Notes under the pieces: model-generated
Told to the model about the DNA's origin: nothing
Database searches by the model: none
What the model saw: only the letters and a program-made list of their open reading frames with translations
Made by a program: the position numbers and the translations under genes
Source: Acidithiobacillus sp. AMEEHan
Lineage (GTDB): Bacteria; Pseudomonadota; Gammaproteobacteria; Acidithiobacillales; Acidithiobacillaceae
Assembly (NCBI RefSeq): GCF_030996345.1
Contig: NZ_CP118747.1
Coordinates: 1,610,001 to 1,674,000, forward strand
Direction of reading: 5' to 3'
DNA length: 64,000 nt
Shown: positions 35,324 through 44,507 of the stretch, in pieces
Layout of the letters: every line of letters begins with the position of its first letter
How positions within the stretch are numbered: the first letter of the stretch is position 1

Positions 35324-35362
35324 AAAAAAGAAAACCTCGCCCCTGCGAAGGCAGGAGCGAGG
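35324..35362 (-). terminator. Leader terminator (attenuator) before nasS
   Basis: The stem CCTCGC-CCTGC with GCAGG-GCGAGG (one wobble pair) closes on a four-base loop, followed on the transcript by TTTTCTTTTTT. It ends about 20 bases before the nasS start. It could also end the lysR transcript, but its position tight to nasS mirrors the nirB and narK leaders. Confidence 0.75.
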
Positions 35363-35443
35363 ACGCCATTGTCAGCTTATAGCATGCAAGAAACATGCAA
35401 GACTGGCGGTGCAACAATCGGTGACCGTGCGATAGGGGATTGT

Positions 35444-36340
35444 TCATCGCGGAACTTGCAGGTACTGCAAAAAACGGGTGAGGGTGTGAGAACGATAGGG
35501 CGCAGTTGGTGCAACGAGATGAAGGGTCCAGTGGATCGTTTCGCCGATCCGGCGCGACAAGACCTGCCAGTCTGGTCGGTGGCGCAGAGCGGCGTTGGTA
35601 ATGAAGCCAATGCCCAAGCCTGCCGCTACCGCTGTCCCCATGGCTTCCACCCCCATGACCTCGATGCGGATCGCGGGCTCCAGACCCTGCTTGCGAAATT
35701 CCTGCAACACCCGCTGGCGAACCCCCGACTGCGCTTCACGCCAGATCAGGGGCTCATTTACCAGATCGGCTAGGGTAAGAGAGGCTTTCTGCGCTAGGGG
35801 ATGCTGCGCGGGGAAGATCGCCAGAATTTCGTCTTCTATCCACGGCGTCGACTGATACTGGGGCGGCAGAGAATCTACTGGGGTCCCTTCTTCTAGAAAG
35901 AAAAGATCCCAATCCATCAGTGAGTACTGCGACCAGTCGTTGACCCCGCCCCGTACGACCAACTCGACCTCCGGATGATCCTCACGAAAACGTACCAGAT
36001 ATGGGGGAAGAAAATAATTGGCAACGGTATTGGTTGCGGCAATGCGCAGAATGCCTTCCTGCAGTCCTTGGCGACGCTGCTGCATGTCATCCAATTCCGT
36101 TCGCAATGCACGCAGTTTTTTGCTTGGCCCAAGATAGGCTTCCCCCGCAGGGGTCAAGCGAACGCCACGGCCAACGGGGGTGTACAGTGCTTCTCCGGCA
36201 AGTTCCGTGAGGTGTTGCAGACGTTCGCTGATGGTGGGCTGGCTGCGGTGCAGGAGTTTGGCGGCTTTGCTGACGCTGCCTTGCTCGGCAACGATGAGAA
36301 AAGTCTCCAGCAAATCAAAGGGAATTTGCGTTATCGACAT
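35444..36340 (-). CDS. LysR-family transcriptional regulator
   Basis: 298 residues. N-terminal HTH (LLETFLIVAEQGSVSKAAKL then RSQPTISERLQHL), linker helix and two-lobed effector domain (GILRIAATNTVANYFLPPYL; GLGIGFITNAALRH). It is divergent from the DHA2/NodT/EmrA export operon with 96 bp between starts, the classic LysR arrangement, so that operon is the likeliest target. It also lies directly upstream of nasS on the same strand. Ligand unknown. Confidence 0.88.
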   Translation of the reverse strand: MSITQIPFDLLETFLIVAEQGSVSKAAKLLHRSQPTISERLQHLTELAGEALYTPVGRGVRLTPAGEAYLGPSKKLRALRTELDDMQQRRQGLQEGILRIAATNTVANYFLPPYLVRFREDHPEVELVVRGGVNDWSQYSLMDWDLFFLEEGTPVDSLPPQYQSTPWIEDEILAIFPAQHPLAQKASLTLADLVNEPLIWREAQSGVRQRVLQEFRKQGLEPAIRIEVMGVEAMGTAVAAGLGIGFITNAALRHRPDWQVLSRRIGETIHWTLHLVAPTAPYRSHTLTRFLQYLQVPR

Positions 36341-36436
36341 AGCCGATAGCTTATATAGGAATTACCGCTTTGATCAATGGGAAGGAGCTGTTTAGGCTAG
36401 TCCCCCAGCATCTTCCCAGCCTCCCGGAAAGCAATC

Positions 36437-37999
36437 TTGCATCTCTTGCGCCAACTGAGCATCCATCGTCAGGTTGATCGTTTTCTGGCGGCGAACATCA
36501 GCGTCGGCATTGCCCACTTTTTGGTGCTGTTCAACGCTGGAGCCTACCTGCCCATGATCCCGCGGATCAGTGGGAGTTTGGGTCGTGCACCGCTCTACGG
36601 CGATTGGACGCAGGACCTGTACTTTCTTGCCCTTGGTCTTTCTCTTCCGCTTGCACCTTGGGTGAGTCGTCGTTGGGGCGATCGCGATGGCCTGCTTGCC
36701 TGCCTCCTAGCTTTGTTTGTGACCGCGCTGCTGAATGCCGTGACCCAGGACTATGCGGTATTCCTGTTGGCGCGGGTAGCGGCAGGCTTTGCCGGTGGGC
36801 TCAGCATTCCATTGTCCCTCAACATCCTCCTGCGTCATTACCATGCCAAACACCGCAGCATCGGCTTGTTGCTCTGGGGCTTCGCTGCCGTAACCCCCTT
36901 CGCCCTGGGTCCGTTCGTTGGCGGTTGGATTGCCGATGTCTGGGGTTGGCGTTGGCTGTTTCTGCTCAATCTGCCCATCCTGCTGGCGAGCTTTTTGGGG
37001 GTGCTGTTCTGGGAGGAAGCCTCTTCGCGAGGTCCTGCGCGTTTCGATTGGTTCGGTTACCTGTTGTTTTGCGCCGCCTTGCTCAGCGCTGAAATGGCGT
37101 TCAACCTAGGCAGTAGGGACGATTGGTGGCGTTCAGGAGAGTTTCGCTTGCTTTTTCTGGGAGCCTTGATCCTGCTCTCAGCGGCAATACTTTGGTCGCG
37201 TAGTCACGAGCAAGCGGCCGTGGACCTGCGCCCTTTTCGTCATCTGAGCGTTGCCTTGGCTGCTGCCGGCATTTTCAGCACTGCCCTCGTTTTTCAGGGC
37301 ACTCTGGCCCTGCTCATCGTGCAGTATCAATTGGCCTTCGGCTACAGCGCCGACGCCATTGGCAAGATCCTTCTGAGTCTGGCCATTTTTGCACCCCTGA
37401 GTGTTGCGCTGAGCCATTGGTATTTGGCGCGTTTCGATCCCCGTCCCTGGGCGCTGCTCAGCATGATCCTCCTTGCCGCAGCTGCTTTTTGGCTCTCCTC
37501 CTACGATCTTCCGGCGTCTCCGTCTAGCCTGGTGGGGCCTCCTGCCTTGGTAGGCCTGGGCTTGGGCGGAGTCTTCGGCTCTTGGGCGCGTATGGGGGTT
37601 TGGGGCCTTTCCGGTCAGGAGGAACAACGGGCGGCAACTCTGCTGAATCTGCTGCGCAGCACTGGCCAAGCCATGGGCATTCCCTTGGTCGCCGGACTTT
37701 GGGAGCGTCGCAGCGATTTGCACCGTCATTTTCTCGTGGAGGATCGTGGCAACAATCTCACTCTTTGGCAGGAGGCGCGTACCCGCTTGCGTCTGGATCT
37801 GGGGCCGCTGGGAGGTCTGCAACACCTGGCCGGACAGCTACAACAGCAGGCCGCCATGTTGGCATTCAACGAGATTTTTTTCTGGGCGGGATGGATTTTT
37901 CTGGGGCTCGCTTGTTGGAGCCTTCTCGTCCGTCGCCCGCGGCCGAGCGGTGAGTCGCGGGCCGAAAAAATGGCAGCGGTGGAGTTGGTAGAGCCATGA
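36437..37999 (+). CDS. DHA2-type MFS exporter, first tandem copy
   Basis: 520 residues, about 14 helices. Motifs: WTQDLYFLALGLSLPLAPWV and VAAGFAGGLSIPLSLNILLR (motif C-like region), then FVGGWIADVWGWRWLFLLNL, which is typical of EmrB/DHA2 drug exporters. Start is TTG 36437 with GGAAAG upstream. It ends by ATGA overlap with a paralogue that shares its whole plan and even the tail (PSGES then AE-x-M). Inner-membrane pump of a tripartite exporter, fed by the EmrA-like adaptor downstream. Confidence 0.87.
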   Translation: MHLLRQLSIHRQVDRFLAANISVGIAHFLVLFNAGAYLPMIPRISGSLGRAPLYGDWTQDLYFLALGLSLPLAPWVSRRWGDRDGLLACLLALFVTALLNAVTQDYAVFLLARVAAGFAGGLSIPLSLNILLRHYHAKHRSIGLLLWGFAAVTPFALGPFVGGWIADVWGWRWLFLLNLPILLASFLGVLFWEEASSRGPARFDWFGYLLFCAALLSAEMAFNLGSRDDWWRSGEFRLLFLGALILLSAAILWSRSHEQAAVDLRPFRHLSVALAAAGIFSTALVFQGTLALLIVQYQLAFGYSADAIGKILLSLAIFAPLSVALSHWYLARFDPRPWALLSMILLAAAAFWLSSYDLPASPSSLVGPPALVGLGLGGVFGSWARMGVWGLSGQEEQRAATLLNLLRSTGQAMGIPLVAGLWERRSDLHRHFLVEDRGNNLTLWQEARTRLRLDLGPLGGLQHLAGQLQQQAAMLAFNEIFFWAGWIFLGLACWSLLVRRPRPSGESRAEKMAAVELVEP

Positions 38000-39696
38000 C
38001 TTCTGCCTCCCAATCCAAGCTGGGCATTGCAGAATTTTTGTCGTCGCAGAGCTGGATGTGGACGCATCATTGTTCTTGGTCTTCGCGGGTTGCTAGACTG
38101 CAAAGGCCTATGGAATTTCGAAGAGTGTACCTGCGGGTGCTTCGCAATTGTTGTCGAGGCCATCCGGATGCCTTCTTGGGCGTCAATGCAGCCGTTCTGA
38201 CGGGATACTTTCTGGTTCTCCTGAACGGTGGTGCCTACTTGCCCATGGTGCCGCGTATCATCGCTAGTTTTGGCCGCAATATCCTTTATGGCGTGTGGAC
38301 CCAGGATCTGTATTTTTTTGCTGTGGCCAGTGCTTTTCTCGTCGCGCCCTGGATGCGACAGCATTATGATGCACGGAAGGCTTTGCTTTTTTGTTATGCG
38401 ATATTTTTTCTTACGTCTGCGCTCAATTCCTGGACGCAAAATTATACAGTATTCCTAGACGCAAGAATCGTTTCCGGCCTCGCTGGAGGGTTGAGTATTC
38501 CGCTGTCTTTGCCTCTCCTGTTGCGACGCTATCGACAACGTACCCGCCATTATGCCTTGCTGATCTGGGGTCTCCTCGCCGTTACCCCGTTCGTTCTTGG
38601 TCCATTCCTTGGCGGGTGGATTGATGACCGTTGGGGATGGCGCTGGCTGTTTTTGCTGAATCTCCCGATTCTCCTGTTCTGCTTTCTCGGCATTTTCTTG
38701 TGGCAGCGTCCAGTGGCAAAAGTGGAAAAAAAGCAAATGGACTGGTGGTCTTATGCCCTTTTGTCATCTGCTCTCCTGCTCTGGGAGATGGCTCTCAATC
38801 TTGGTGGCAAGGATGATTGGTGGCGTTCCTCTTCGATTCGTGCGCTGGCCATTGCGGGGGTGATCATCTTTTTCGTGTGGACCCTGCGCAAAATCCCGAA
38901 TCGCTCCGGGGCTCTATACCATTTTCCCAGTATTCGGCAAAGCAACGCGATAGTGGCTGCCCTTGGGTTATTCGTATCAGCAGTCGTATTCCAGGGGCTG
39001 CTGGCACTTTTCATCATTCATTATCAATTGAGCTTCCATTACAGCGCGCGCGCCGTTGGCGAGATATTCCTGAGTATGGCTGTTCCTGCCTTTTTCAGTG
39101 TCGCCCTAGGCCACTGCCTGCGCGGTAGAATCGACCCGCGCTTCTGGATGGGGATCGCGATGTCTTTGCTGGCAGTCTCCGCCTTCTGGCTGTCTTCCTA
39201 CAACCTTCCAACTACTCCCCAAAGCCTGGACCAGCCTCTCGCTCTTGCTGGACTGGCATTGGGTGGAAGCTTTGCCGGTTGGACGCGGATAGGTGCTTGG
39301 GGCCTGAGTGCCACACCTGCAGAAGGCATGATGAGGATGCTGAGCTCTCTGCAGGCGCTGGGACAAGCCATGGGCATTCCCATCATCATTGGACTGTGGG
39401 GAAGGCGTTTGTCGCTGCACCGCCATTTCATGGTGGAGGTACAGGGCAGCAATCTGCAGGCTTGGAGCAGGCAGCTCAGCCTGCTCAGCAATCGCCTGGG
39501 CAGTCTCGGTGCCGAGAAGATATTTGCCGCACGGGTGCATGAGCAGGCCGCCATGCTAGCGTTCAATGAGATGTTTTTTCTGGCCGCTTGGGTCTTCCTC
39601 GCCTTGGCGTTCTTGGGCCTTCTCGCCCGGCGCCCGCAGCCCAGCGGTGAGTCGCAGGCTGAGACTATGACGGCGGTCGGGTTGGCAGAGCCATGA
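37996..39696 (+). CDS. DHA2-type MFS exporter, second tandem copy
   Basis: 566 residues with the same helix plan as the gene before it: GGAYLPMVPRIIASFGRNIL, WTQDLYFFAVASAFLVAPWM, FLGGWIDDRWGWRWLFLLNL. The N-terminal 40 residues (MTSASQSKLG onward) have no counterpart in the first copy, so the true start may be the ATG near 38110 (MEFRRVYLRVLRN). Tandem duplication followed by divergence is clear. Two different pumps could form a heterodimer or serve two substrates. Confidence 0.83.
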   Translation: MTSASQSKLGIAEFLSSQSWMWTHHCSWSSRVARLQRPMEFRRVYLRVLRNCCRGHPDAFLGVNAAVLTGYFLVLLNGGAYLPMVPRIIASFGRNILYGVWTQDLYFFAVASAFLVAPWMRQHYDARKALLFCYAIFFLTSALNSWTQNYTVFLDARIVSGLAGGLSIPLSLPLLLRRYRQRTRHYALLIWGLLAVTPFVLGPFLGGWIDDRWGWRWLFLLNLPILLFCFLGIFLWQRPVAKVEKKQMDWWSYALLSSALLLWEMALNLGGKDDWWRSSSIRALAIAGVIIFFVWTLRKIPNRSGALYHFPSIRQSNAIVAALGLFVSAVVFQGLLALFIIHYQLSFHYSARAVGEIFLSMAVPAFFSVALGHCLRGRIDPRFWMGIAMSLLAVSAFWLSSYNLPTTPQSLDQPLALAGLALGGSFAGWTRIGAWGLSATPAEGMMRMLSSLQALGQAMGIPIIIGLWGRRLSLHRHFMVEVQGSNLQAWSRQLSLLSNRLGSLGAEKIFAARVHEQAAMLAFNEMFFLAAWVFLALAFLGLLARRPQPSGESQAETMTAVGLAEP

Positions 39697-41129
39697 GAAG
39701 GCAGCTCTCGCTTCTGGGTATGACACTGGTATTTTTAGCCCTCGCTGCCTGCGCGCGCATCCCGACGCATCTACCGCAGAACCCGGCCTTTTCTCCCCAA
39801 AGTCTCGCGTTTTCGCAGCGCGCTGCATCGACGGCTTCCTGGCCGCAAGCAGATTGGTGGAAAGCCGCAAAGAGTCGCCAATTGGACGAACTGGTGGCCG
39901 CCGCCTTGCGGCAGAATCCCGAACTGCACGCGGCCGGGGCCAGGGTACTCTACGCCGAGGCACAAGTGACCCGCGCTCACTCCCGTCTCCTGCCTCATCT
40001 CGCCGCGGGTTTTCAGCTCACCCAGCAGTATTTTTCGGCGCAGGGCTTGCACTTGCAGGCCAATGGCACGAGCAATACTTTTGCCGAATTCAATCCCTTG
40101 CTCCTGCAGTACCACGTCGATCTCTGGGGGCAAGATCGAGATTTGGTGCGTGCCGCGCGCGGCGAGCTGGCGATGCGCCAGGCGGAAGAGGCCGACGCGC
40201 GCCTGCTCGTGAGTTCCGCCGTGGCCATCCATTACTTTGCCTTGCGAGGAGACGAAAGCCTGTTACGTGCGGAGTTGCGCCTACGGGCTTGGCAAAAACG
40301 CGCACTAAGCGTGGCGCAGGCCGGGTTCAGGAGTGGTTTGCAGTCGGCAATACCGCTGCACGAGGCGAGCACCAGTTTGGCCCAGTCAGCCGAGCGTATC
40401 GCGCAATTGCGGGCTGCCGCCGCTGCCGAACGTCACGCCATAGCCGCCCTCTGCGGTCAAGGTCCAGGCGTGCAAATTTCCGCCGCGCCTTCGTCGGCGC
40501 AAGCCTCGCCCCCCCTTGCCGGCGTGCCTCGGAATCTTCCCTCGAATCTGCTCGGGCATCGCCCGGACATTGTCGCGGCGCGCTGGGCGGTGGAGGCAGC
40601 GGCGGCACGGGTGGGGGCGGCAAAGGTGGCCTTCTATCCCAATATCAATCTGCATCTCCTGGCCGGCTGGAACAGCATCCATCTGGCAGATCTTTTCGAC
40701 CCGGCCAACTTTGCCCATGCCTTGGGGCCGGCCATTACCCTACCCATCTTCGAAGGCGGCGCCTTGCGTGCTGCCCTGCGGGCGCAGAATGCGGTCTACC
40801 TGGCGGCGCAGGACCACTACCAAAATCGCATCCTCCAGGCCTTGCGACAGGTCGCCGACCTGTTGAGTACCCGCCGAGCTCTGCTGCGCCAAGAATCTGC
40901 CCTGGCGCATGCCGAGCGGGCGCAGCGTGCCCAATGGCAGGTGCAGGAGACCGCTTGGCAAAGCGGTTTACAAGATGGCGGCACGCGGATCCCAGTGCGG
41001 ATCCGTCTGATTCGGTTGGAAGAGCAGGAAATCATGCTCCAAACCGCAGCTTGGCAAAACTGGGCACTCCTGGAGTCCGCCTTGGGTGGAGGGTATTCTG
41101 CTATCACAAAAGAGCATCCGCATGACTGA
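39693..41129 (+). CDS. NodT-family outer-membrane efflux lipoprotein
   Basis: 478 residues. Lipobox LALAAC near residue 20, so the N-terminal Cys is lipidated. Two TolC-type repeats follow, with coiled-coil helices (LDELVAAALRQNPELHAAGA; LLGHRPDIVAARWAVEAAAA) and FYPNINLHLLAGW then ITLPIFEGG. It is the outer-membrane channel for the MFS/EmrA system. It overlaps the MFS gene by 4 bp and the adaptor start by 8 bp. Confidence 0.9.
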   Translation: MRRQLSLLGMTLVFLALAACARIPTHLPQNPAFSPQSLAFSQRAASTASWPQADWWKAAKSRQLDELVAAALRQNPELHAAGARVLYAEAQVTRAHSRLLPHLAAGFQLTQQYFSAQGLHLQANGTSNTFAEFNPLLLQYHVDLWGQDRDLVRAARGELAMRQAEEADARLLVSSAVAIHYFALRGDESLLRAELRLRAWQKRALSVAQAGFRSGLQSAIPLHEASTSLAQSAERIAQLRAAAAAERHAIAALCGQGPGVQISAAPSSAQASPPLAGVPRNLPSNLLGHRPDIVAARWAVEAAAARVGAAKVAFYPNINLHLLAGWNSIHLADLFDPANFAHALGPAITLPIFEGGALRAALRAQNAVYLAAQDHYQNRILQALRQVADLLSTRRALLRQESALAHAERAQRAQWQVQETAWQSGLQDGGTRIPVRIRLIRLEEQEIMLQTAAWQNWALLESALGGGYSAITKEHPHD

Positions 41130-42279
41130 AGAAAACCAAAATTATTCCCCCGCGGCCGCTCGAAGAAAGCGGAATTTTCTGATCTTTTTTCTGGTGTTAT
41201 TACTGGTCGCGGGCTTGTGGGGGCTGTGGTGGCTGTTGATCGGCAGCCGTCGCATCAGCAGCAATGATGCCTATGTGCAGGGCAACATCATCCCCGTCCA
41301 GGCGCAAACGGCGGGCACCATCCGGCAGGTATTGGCAGAAAATACCGAGTATGTGCATGCCGGCCAGCTGCTGGCGACGGTGCAGGGAGATCGCAGTTAC
41401 CTGGCACTGCGCCAAGCCGAAGCAACCCTGGGAAAAACCGTACGCCGCCTGCGCCAGAGTTTTTCCGAGGTGGATAAGGTGCAGCAGACCTTGCAGGCGC
41501 AAGGCGCTCAGTTGCAAAAACTCCAGGGAGATTTGGCACGTTACCAGAAAGCGGCAAAGGGAGACGCTGTAGCCAGCATCCAGATCAGCAACACCCAGGC
41601 CGATATTCGCGCCCTTCAGGCGCAGATGAGGGCAACTAAGGCGCAACTGGCGGCCGCTGCGGCGGTCGTGGGCGGGACCACCTTGCAGAGCAATCCCAAG
41701 GTACGCGCTGCCGTGGCGCATCTAGAGCAAGCCTATATCGCCTGGGCACGGCGGAATCTGCGCGCGCCAGTCAGCGGCTTTGTTGCCCAACGTGCCGCTT
41801 ACCCCGGCCTCATGGTCCATTCCGGCGAACGTCTCTTTACGGTGGTTCCCCTGAATCAGCTCTGGGTGGTCGCCAACATCAAAGAAACGGAAATGGCGAG
41901 GGTGCGACCTGGTCAACCGGTGCGCCTGACCACCTATTACTATGGTTCTGGCGTCGTCTATCATGGTGTGGTGCAAGGGCTGCTCCCCGGTGCTGGCAGT
42001 GCCTTTGCCATTCTGCCGCCGGAAAATGCCACCGGAAATTATATCCATATCGTTGAGCGGGTACCGATACGCATCGCTCTACCCGTCAAGGAACTCGCCG
42101 AGCATCCCTTGCGCCCGGGCTTGTCCATGCTGGTGCAGATCGACATCGCCCGGCATGGAAAAGGCGTACTCCAACCTATCACCCAAACTCCCATCCAGGG
42201 CTACCAGACTATGCTCTACGGGAGGGAGATGTCAGAGGCCCAAACGCTGGCCAGCAAGATCATTGCGCAGAATGCCTGA
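41122..42279 (+). CDS. EmrA/HlyD-type membrane fusion adaptor
   Basis: 385 residues starting at ATG 41122. One N-terminal membrane helix (FLIFFLVLLLVAGLWGLWWL), then SRRISSNDAYVQGNIIPVQA, the EmrA signature, a long coiled-coil hairpin (RQSFSEVDKVQQTLQAQGAQ), and the barrel (LRAPVSGFVAQRAAYPGLMV). It bridges the MFS pump and the NodT channel. Gene order MFS-MFS-OMP-adaptor is unusual; emrAB normally has the adaptor first. Confidence 0.9.
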   Translation: MTEENQNYSPAAARRKRNFLIFFLVLLLVAGLWGLWWLLIGSRRISSNDAYVQGNIIPVQAQTAGTIRQVLAENTEYVHAGQLLATVQGDRSYLALRQAEATLGKTVRRLRQSFSEVDKVQQTLQAQGAQLQKLQGDLARYQKAAKGDAVASIQISNTQADIRALQAQMRATKAQLAAAAAVVGGTTLQSNPKVRAAVAHLEQAYIAWARRNLRAPVSGFVAQRAAYPGLMVHSGERLFTVVPLNQLWVVANIKETEMARVRPGQPVRLTTYYYGSGVVYHGVVQGLLPGAGSAFAILPPENATGNYIHIVERVPIRIALPVKELAEHPLRPGLSMLVQIDIARHGKGVLQPITQTPIQGYQTMLYGREMSEAQTLASKIIAQNA

Positions 42280-42293
42280 GCGAGGAGGATTGC

Positions 42294-42674
42294 ATGCAGA
42301 ATTCCACAAACATATCGACCTGGCGTGTTTATGATCGACCATTCCCTCCAGGATATCGGGTGCTGGCGGAACGCTTGTGGCCACGAGGCGTGCGCAAGAG
42401 TGACCTGGCGCTCGACGCCTGGCCCAAGGATCTTGCTCCCAGCACGGAATTGCGCCAGTGGTTTGGGCATGACCCGGCGCGCTGGGAGGATTTTCGCCGT
42501 CGCTACTGGAGTGAGTTGTCGGGGCATCAAGAGGCAGCCGTCCAGCTTCTTGTCGCGGCGCAACAAGGTCCTTTACTCCTGCTCTATGCCGCCCACGACC
42601 CAGAGCACAACGCTGCTCTCGTACTCCAGGAGTTTCTTGAGCAGTTGCAATCCTCCACTTCCGAGGAGAAGTGA
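42294..42674 (+). CDS. DUF488 family protein
   Basis: 126 residues with a near-ideal ribosome site (GAGGAGG). The family start is evident: RVYDRPFPPGYRVLAERLWP and RGVRKSDLALDAWPKDLAPS, then LRQWFGHDPARWEDFRRRYW, and LLLLYAAHDPEHNAALVLQE near the end. The YeaO-like DUF488 fold has no settled activity. It lies 14 bp after the adaptor gene and just before a hemerythrin gene, so probably in the same transcript. Confidence 0.85.
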   Translation: MQNSTNISTWRVYDRPFPPGYRVLAERLWPRGVRKSDLALDAWPKDLAPSTELRQWFGHDPARWEDFRRRYWSELSGHQEAAVQLLVAAQQGPLLLLYAAHDPEHNAALVLQEFLEQLQSSTSEEK

Positions 42675-42676
42675 AC

Positions 42677-43198
42677 ATGCTGGAACTTGGCGAAAGTGCC
42701 CCTTCTTTTCGCGAACCTCTCGCGCTGCTACGTGCTTGCCACCAACGTATTCTGCGCCATTGTGATACGTTGGAACGAATTCCTGCACATCTGGCTTCCG
42801 TTGGTGTCGACGTGCAGGCGGTCGAAGCGGCGACCAGAATCTTGCGGTACTTTGACGAGGCAGGGCCAGCACATCACGCCGATGAAGAGCAACAACTGTT
42901 TCCTTGGCTGCGGTCACAGCCTGCCTGTGCAAAGGATGTGCAGGAAGTCTTGCACGAGCTGAGCAAGGAACATCGACAACTGGAAAAGACCTGGCACGAT
43001 CTTGCCACGGACTTGCGTCAACTCGTCGCAACCCGAAGATACTCCAATTTACGCTGGGAGCCCTTCGTTTCCTTGAGCCGTCGCCATGTACAGATCGAAA
43101 ATGACGATATTTATCCCCTGGCGGAGCGGCTCCTGGATCCGCAGACTGCCGCCGATCTGGGAGCCGCCATGGCGGCACGTCGCTCGGCAGAGGAGTGA
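42677..43198 (+). CDS. Hemerythrin-like domain protein
   Basis: 173 residues starting at ATG 42677 with GAGGAG upstream; a GTG at 42671 is the alternative. Diiron ligands of the HHE cation-binding fold are visible: LLRACHQRILRHCDTLER, GPAHHADEEQQLFPWL (H-x3-E), LSKEHRQLEKTWHDL, and SRRHVQIENDDIYPLAER (H-x3-E). Such proteins bind O2 or NO, or help repair iron clusters. With two globins and the bd oxidase it adds to the NO/O2 toolkit here. Confidence 0.88.
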   Translation: MLELGESAPSFREPLALLRACHQRILRHCDTLERIPAHLASVGVDVQAVEAATRILRYFDEAGPAHHADEEQQLFPWLRSQPACAKDVQEVLHELSKEHRQLEKTWHDLATDLRQLVATRRYSNLRWEPFVSLSRRHVQIENDDIYPLAERLLDPQTAADLGAAMAARRSAEE

Positions 43199-43219
43199 CT
43201 CTTGGAGGCAGGTCGGCAC

Positions 43220-43567
43220 ATGCTGGTGAGTTCGGATCTCCTGGAAGCATGGGGAACCGGCGAATTTTATCCCCGATTGACGAAGGAATTGTTGGCTGGC
43301 GATCTCTTGTTCGCAGCTCTGCAACAGGCGCTTACGCAAGGGAGTGTCGCTTTGCTGGACGACCTGCATTTTCTTGAGCTGCGCCGATGGGAGGACGCAG
43401 ACGCCTTCACGCTCCAGCTGCAAGTGCTCTATCGCAGTGCAATCCCGGGCTGCGCCTGCCCTGGGGACCCAGATCCGGAGAACGAACTGCAGGAAACAGC
43501 ACGATTGTTGATCCGAATCGACCGCCGACAACAACTGCTCGAGCTACAGTTGCTAGAAAGCGAGTAG
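43220..43567 (+). CDS. Protein of unknown function downstream of hemerythrin
   Basis: 115 residues from ATG 43220 (GGAGG eleven bases before); a TTG start at 43202 would add six residues. Not recognised. Acidic and Leu-rich, with a Cys-x-Cys (IPGCACPGDPDPENELQETA) and a helical end (LLIRIDRRQQLLELQLLESE). The pattern suggests a small soluble helical protein. It lies 21 bp after the hemerythrin gene and converges on the glycosylase. Confidence 0.55.
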   Translation: MLVSSDLLEAWGTGEFYPRLTKELLAGDLLFAALQQALTQGSVALLDDLHFLELRRWEDADAFTLQLQVLYRSAIPGCACPGDPDPENELQETARLLIRIDRRQQLLELQLLESE

Positions 43568-43580
43568 ACCGCCCGCGCTA

Positions 43581-44507
43581 CTAGAAGGACGAGTCGTTCG
43601 CAAAATGCCCCTCTCGATCCAGTCGTCGTAGCAGCATGAGCAGATATAGCAATCCCTCATAGGGATGCCAGCGGCGCACCCGCTGCAGAATCTCGGCATA
43701 GCCTGCCTGGGCGCTGTCCTCACCCAGCCAGGCAAGCAAGCCCTTACGCGCGCCTACGTCATCGGCAGGGAAGATCTCCAGGCGCCCCAGCGCGCGCAAC
43801 AGCACATATTCTGCCGACCACCGGCCGATGCCAGGAATGTTCAACAGTCGTCCCTGGATGTTTTCCAACGGCAGGCCACGCCATTCCCTTTCGTCCAATT
43901 CACCAGCGGCTGCCCGTTCGGCAACCTGAAAAATCGCCCGGATCTTCTGGCGGCTGAAGCCCAATGTCCGCAGCGCAGCCGGCTCTTGCAGGAGAATTTG
44001 TTGTGGACTTGGGAAGGCTACGGGTCCTTCTGGAGCTTTGCTATCGCATAGTCGGCACAGACGGTTGAGCAGAGTGATGCCCACCAGCAAACTCACCTGT
44101 TGGCAGGCAATGGCGTTTACGAGCCCTTCGAAGAGAGAGGCAAAGCGCGGTGGCCGGAATCCTTCATAGCGAATCGCAACTGGCCCCAACACGGGATCCT
44201 GCAAGGCATGTTGATAAAACTGCCGGAGGTCTTGATCAAAACCCAGCATCCAGGCCAATTGATTGCGCAACCATTCGATGGCTTCTGGGCTATCGGGACC
44301 GGCAAGAATTCTCCCCACCAGCACAGGTGTTATTCCCTCTCCCTGCTGCCGAAGCTGAATGGACAAAGGTTTGTCCTGGTAGGTAAAGCAACGTCGGTAA
44401 CTGTTTTCCTCCCACAGATCCATTTGGTTGCGCTCCTGACGACGCAAGGCCCATACCGTCAGGTCGAGGCGAAAAGCTGCGGGTGCTGGCAGAGAGAAAT
44501 CCGTCAT
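43581..44507 (-). CDS. AlkA-type DNA-3-methyladenine glycosylase
   Basis: 308 residues. The HhH-GPD domain is clear: NAIACQQVSLLVGITLLNRL, then the hairpin LLNIPGIGRWSAEYVLLRAL, and the catalytic Asp in IFPADDVGARKGL. The N-terminal AlkA-like beta domain (LTVWALRRQERNQMDLWEEN) recalls archaeal and bacterial AlkA2 forms. It removes alkylated bases. No adaptive-response Ada domain is attached. Single gene, convergent with the previous cluster. Confidence 0.88.
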   Translation of the reverse strand: MTDFSLPAPAAFRLDLTVWALRRQERNQMDLWEENSYRRCFTYQDKPLSIQLRQQGEGITPVLVGRILAGPDSPEAIEWLRNQLAWMLGFDQDLRQFYQHALQDPVLGPVAIRYEGFRPPRFASLFEGLVNAIACQQVSLLVGITLLNRLCRLCDSKAPEGPVAFPSPQQILLQEPAALRTLGFSRQKIRAIFQVAERAAAGELDEREWRGLPLENIQGRLLNIPGIGRWSAEYVLLRALGRLEIFPADDVGARKGLLAWLGEDSAQAGYAEILQRVRRWHPYEGLLYLLMLLRRLDREGHFANDSSF

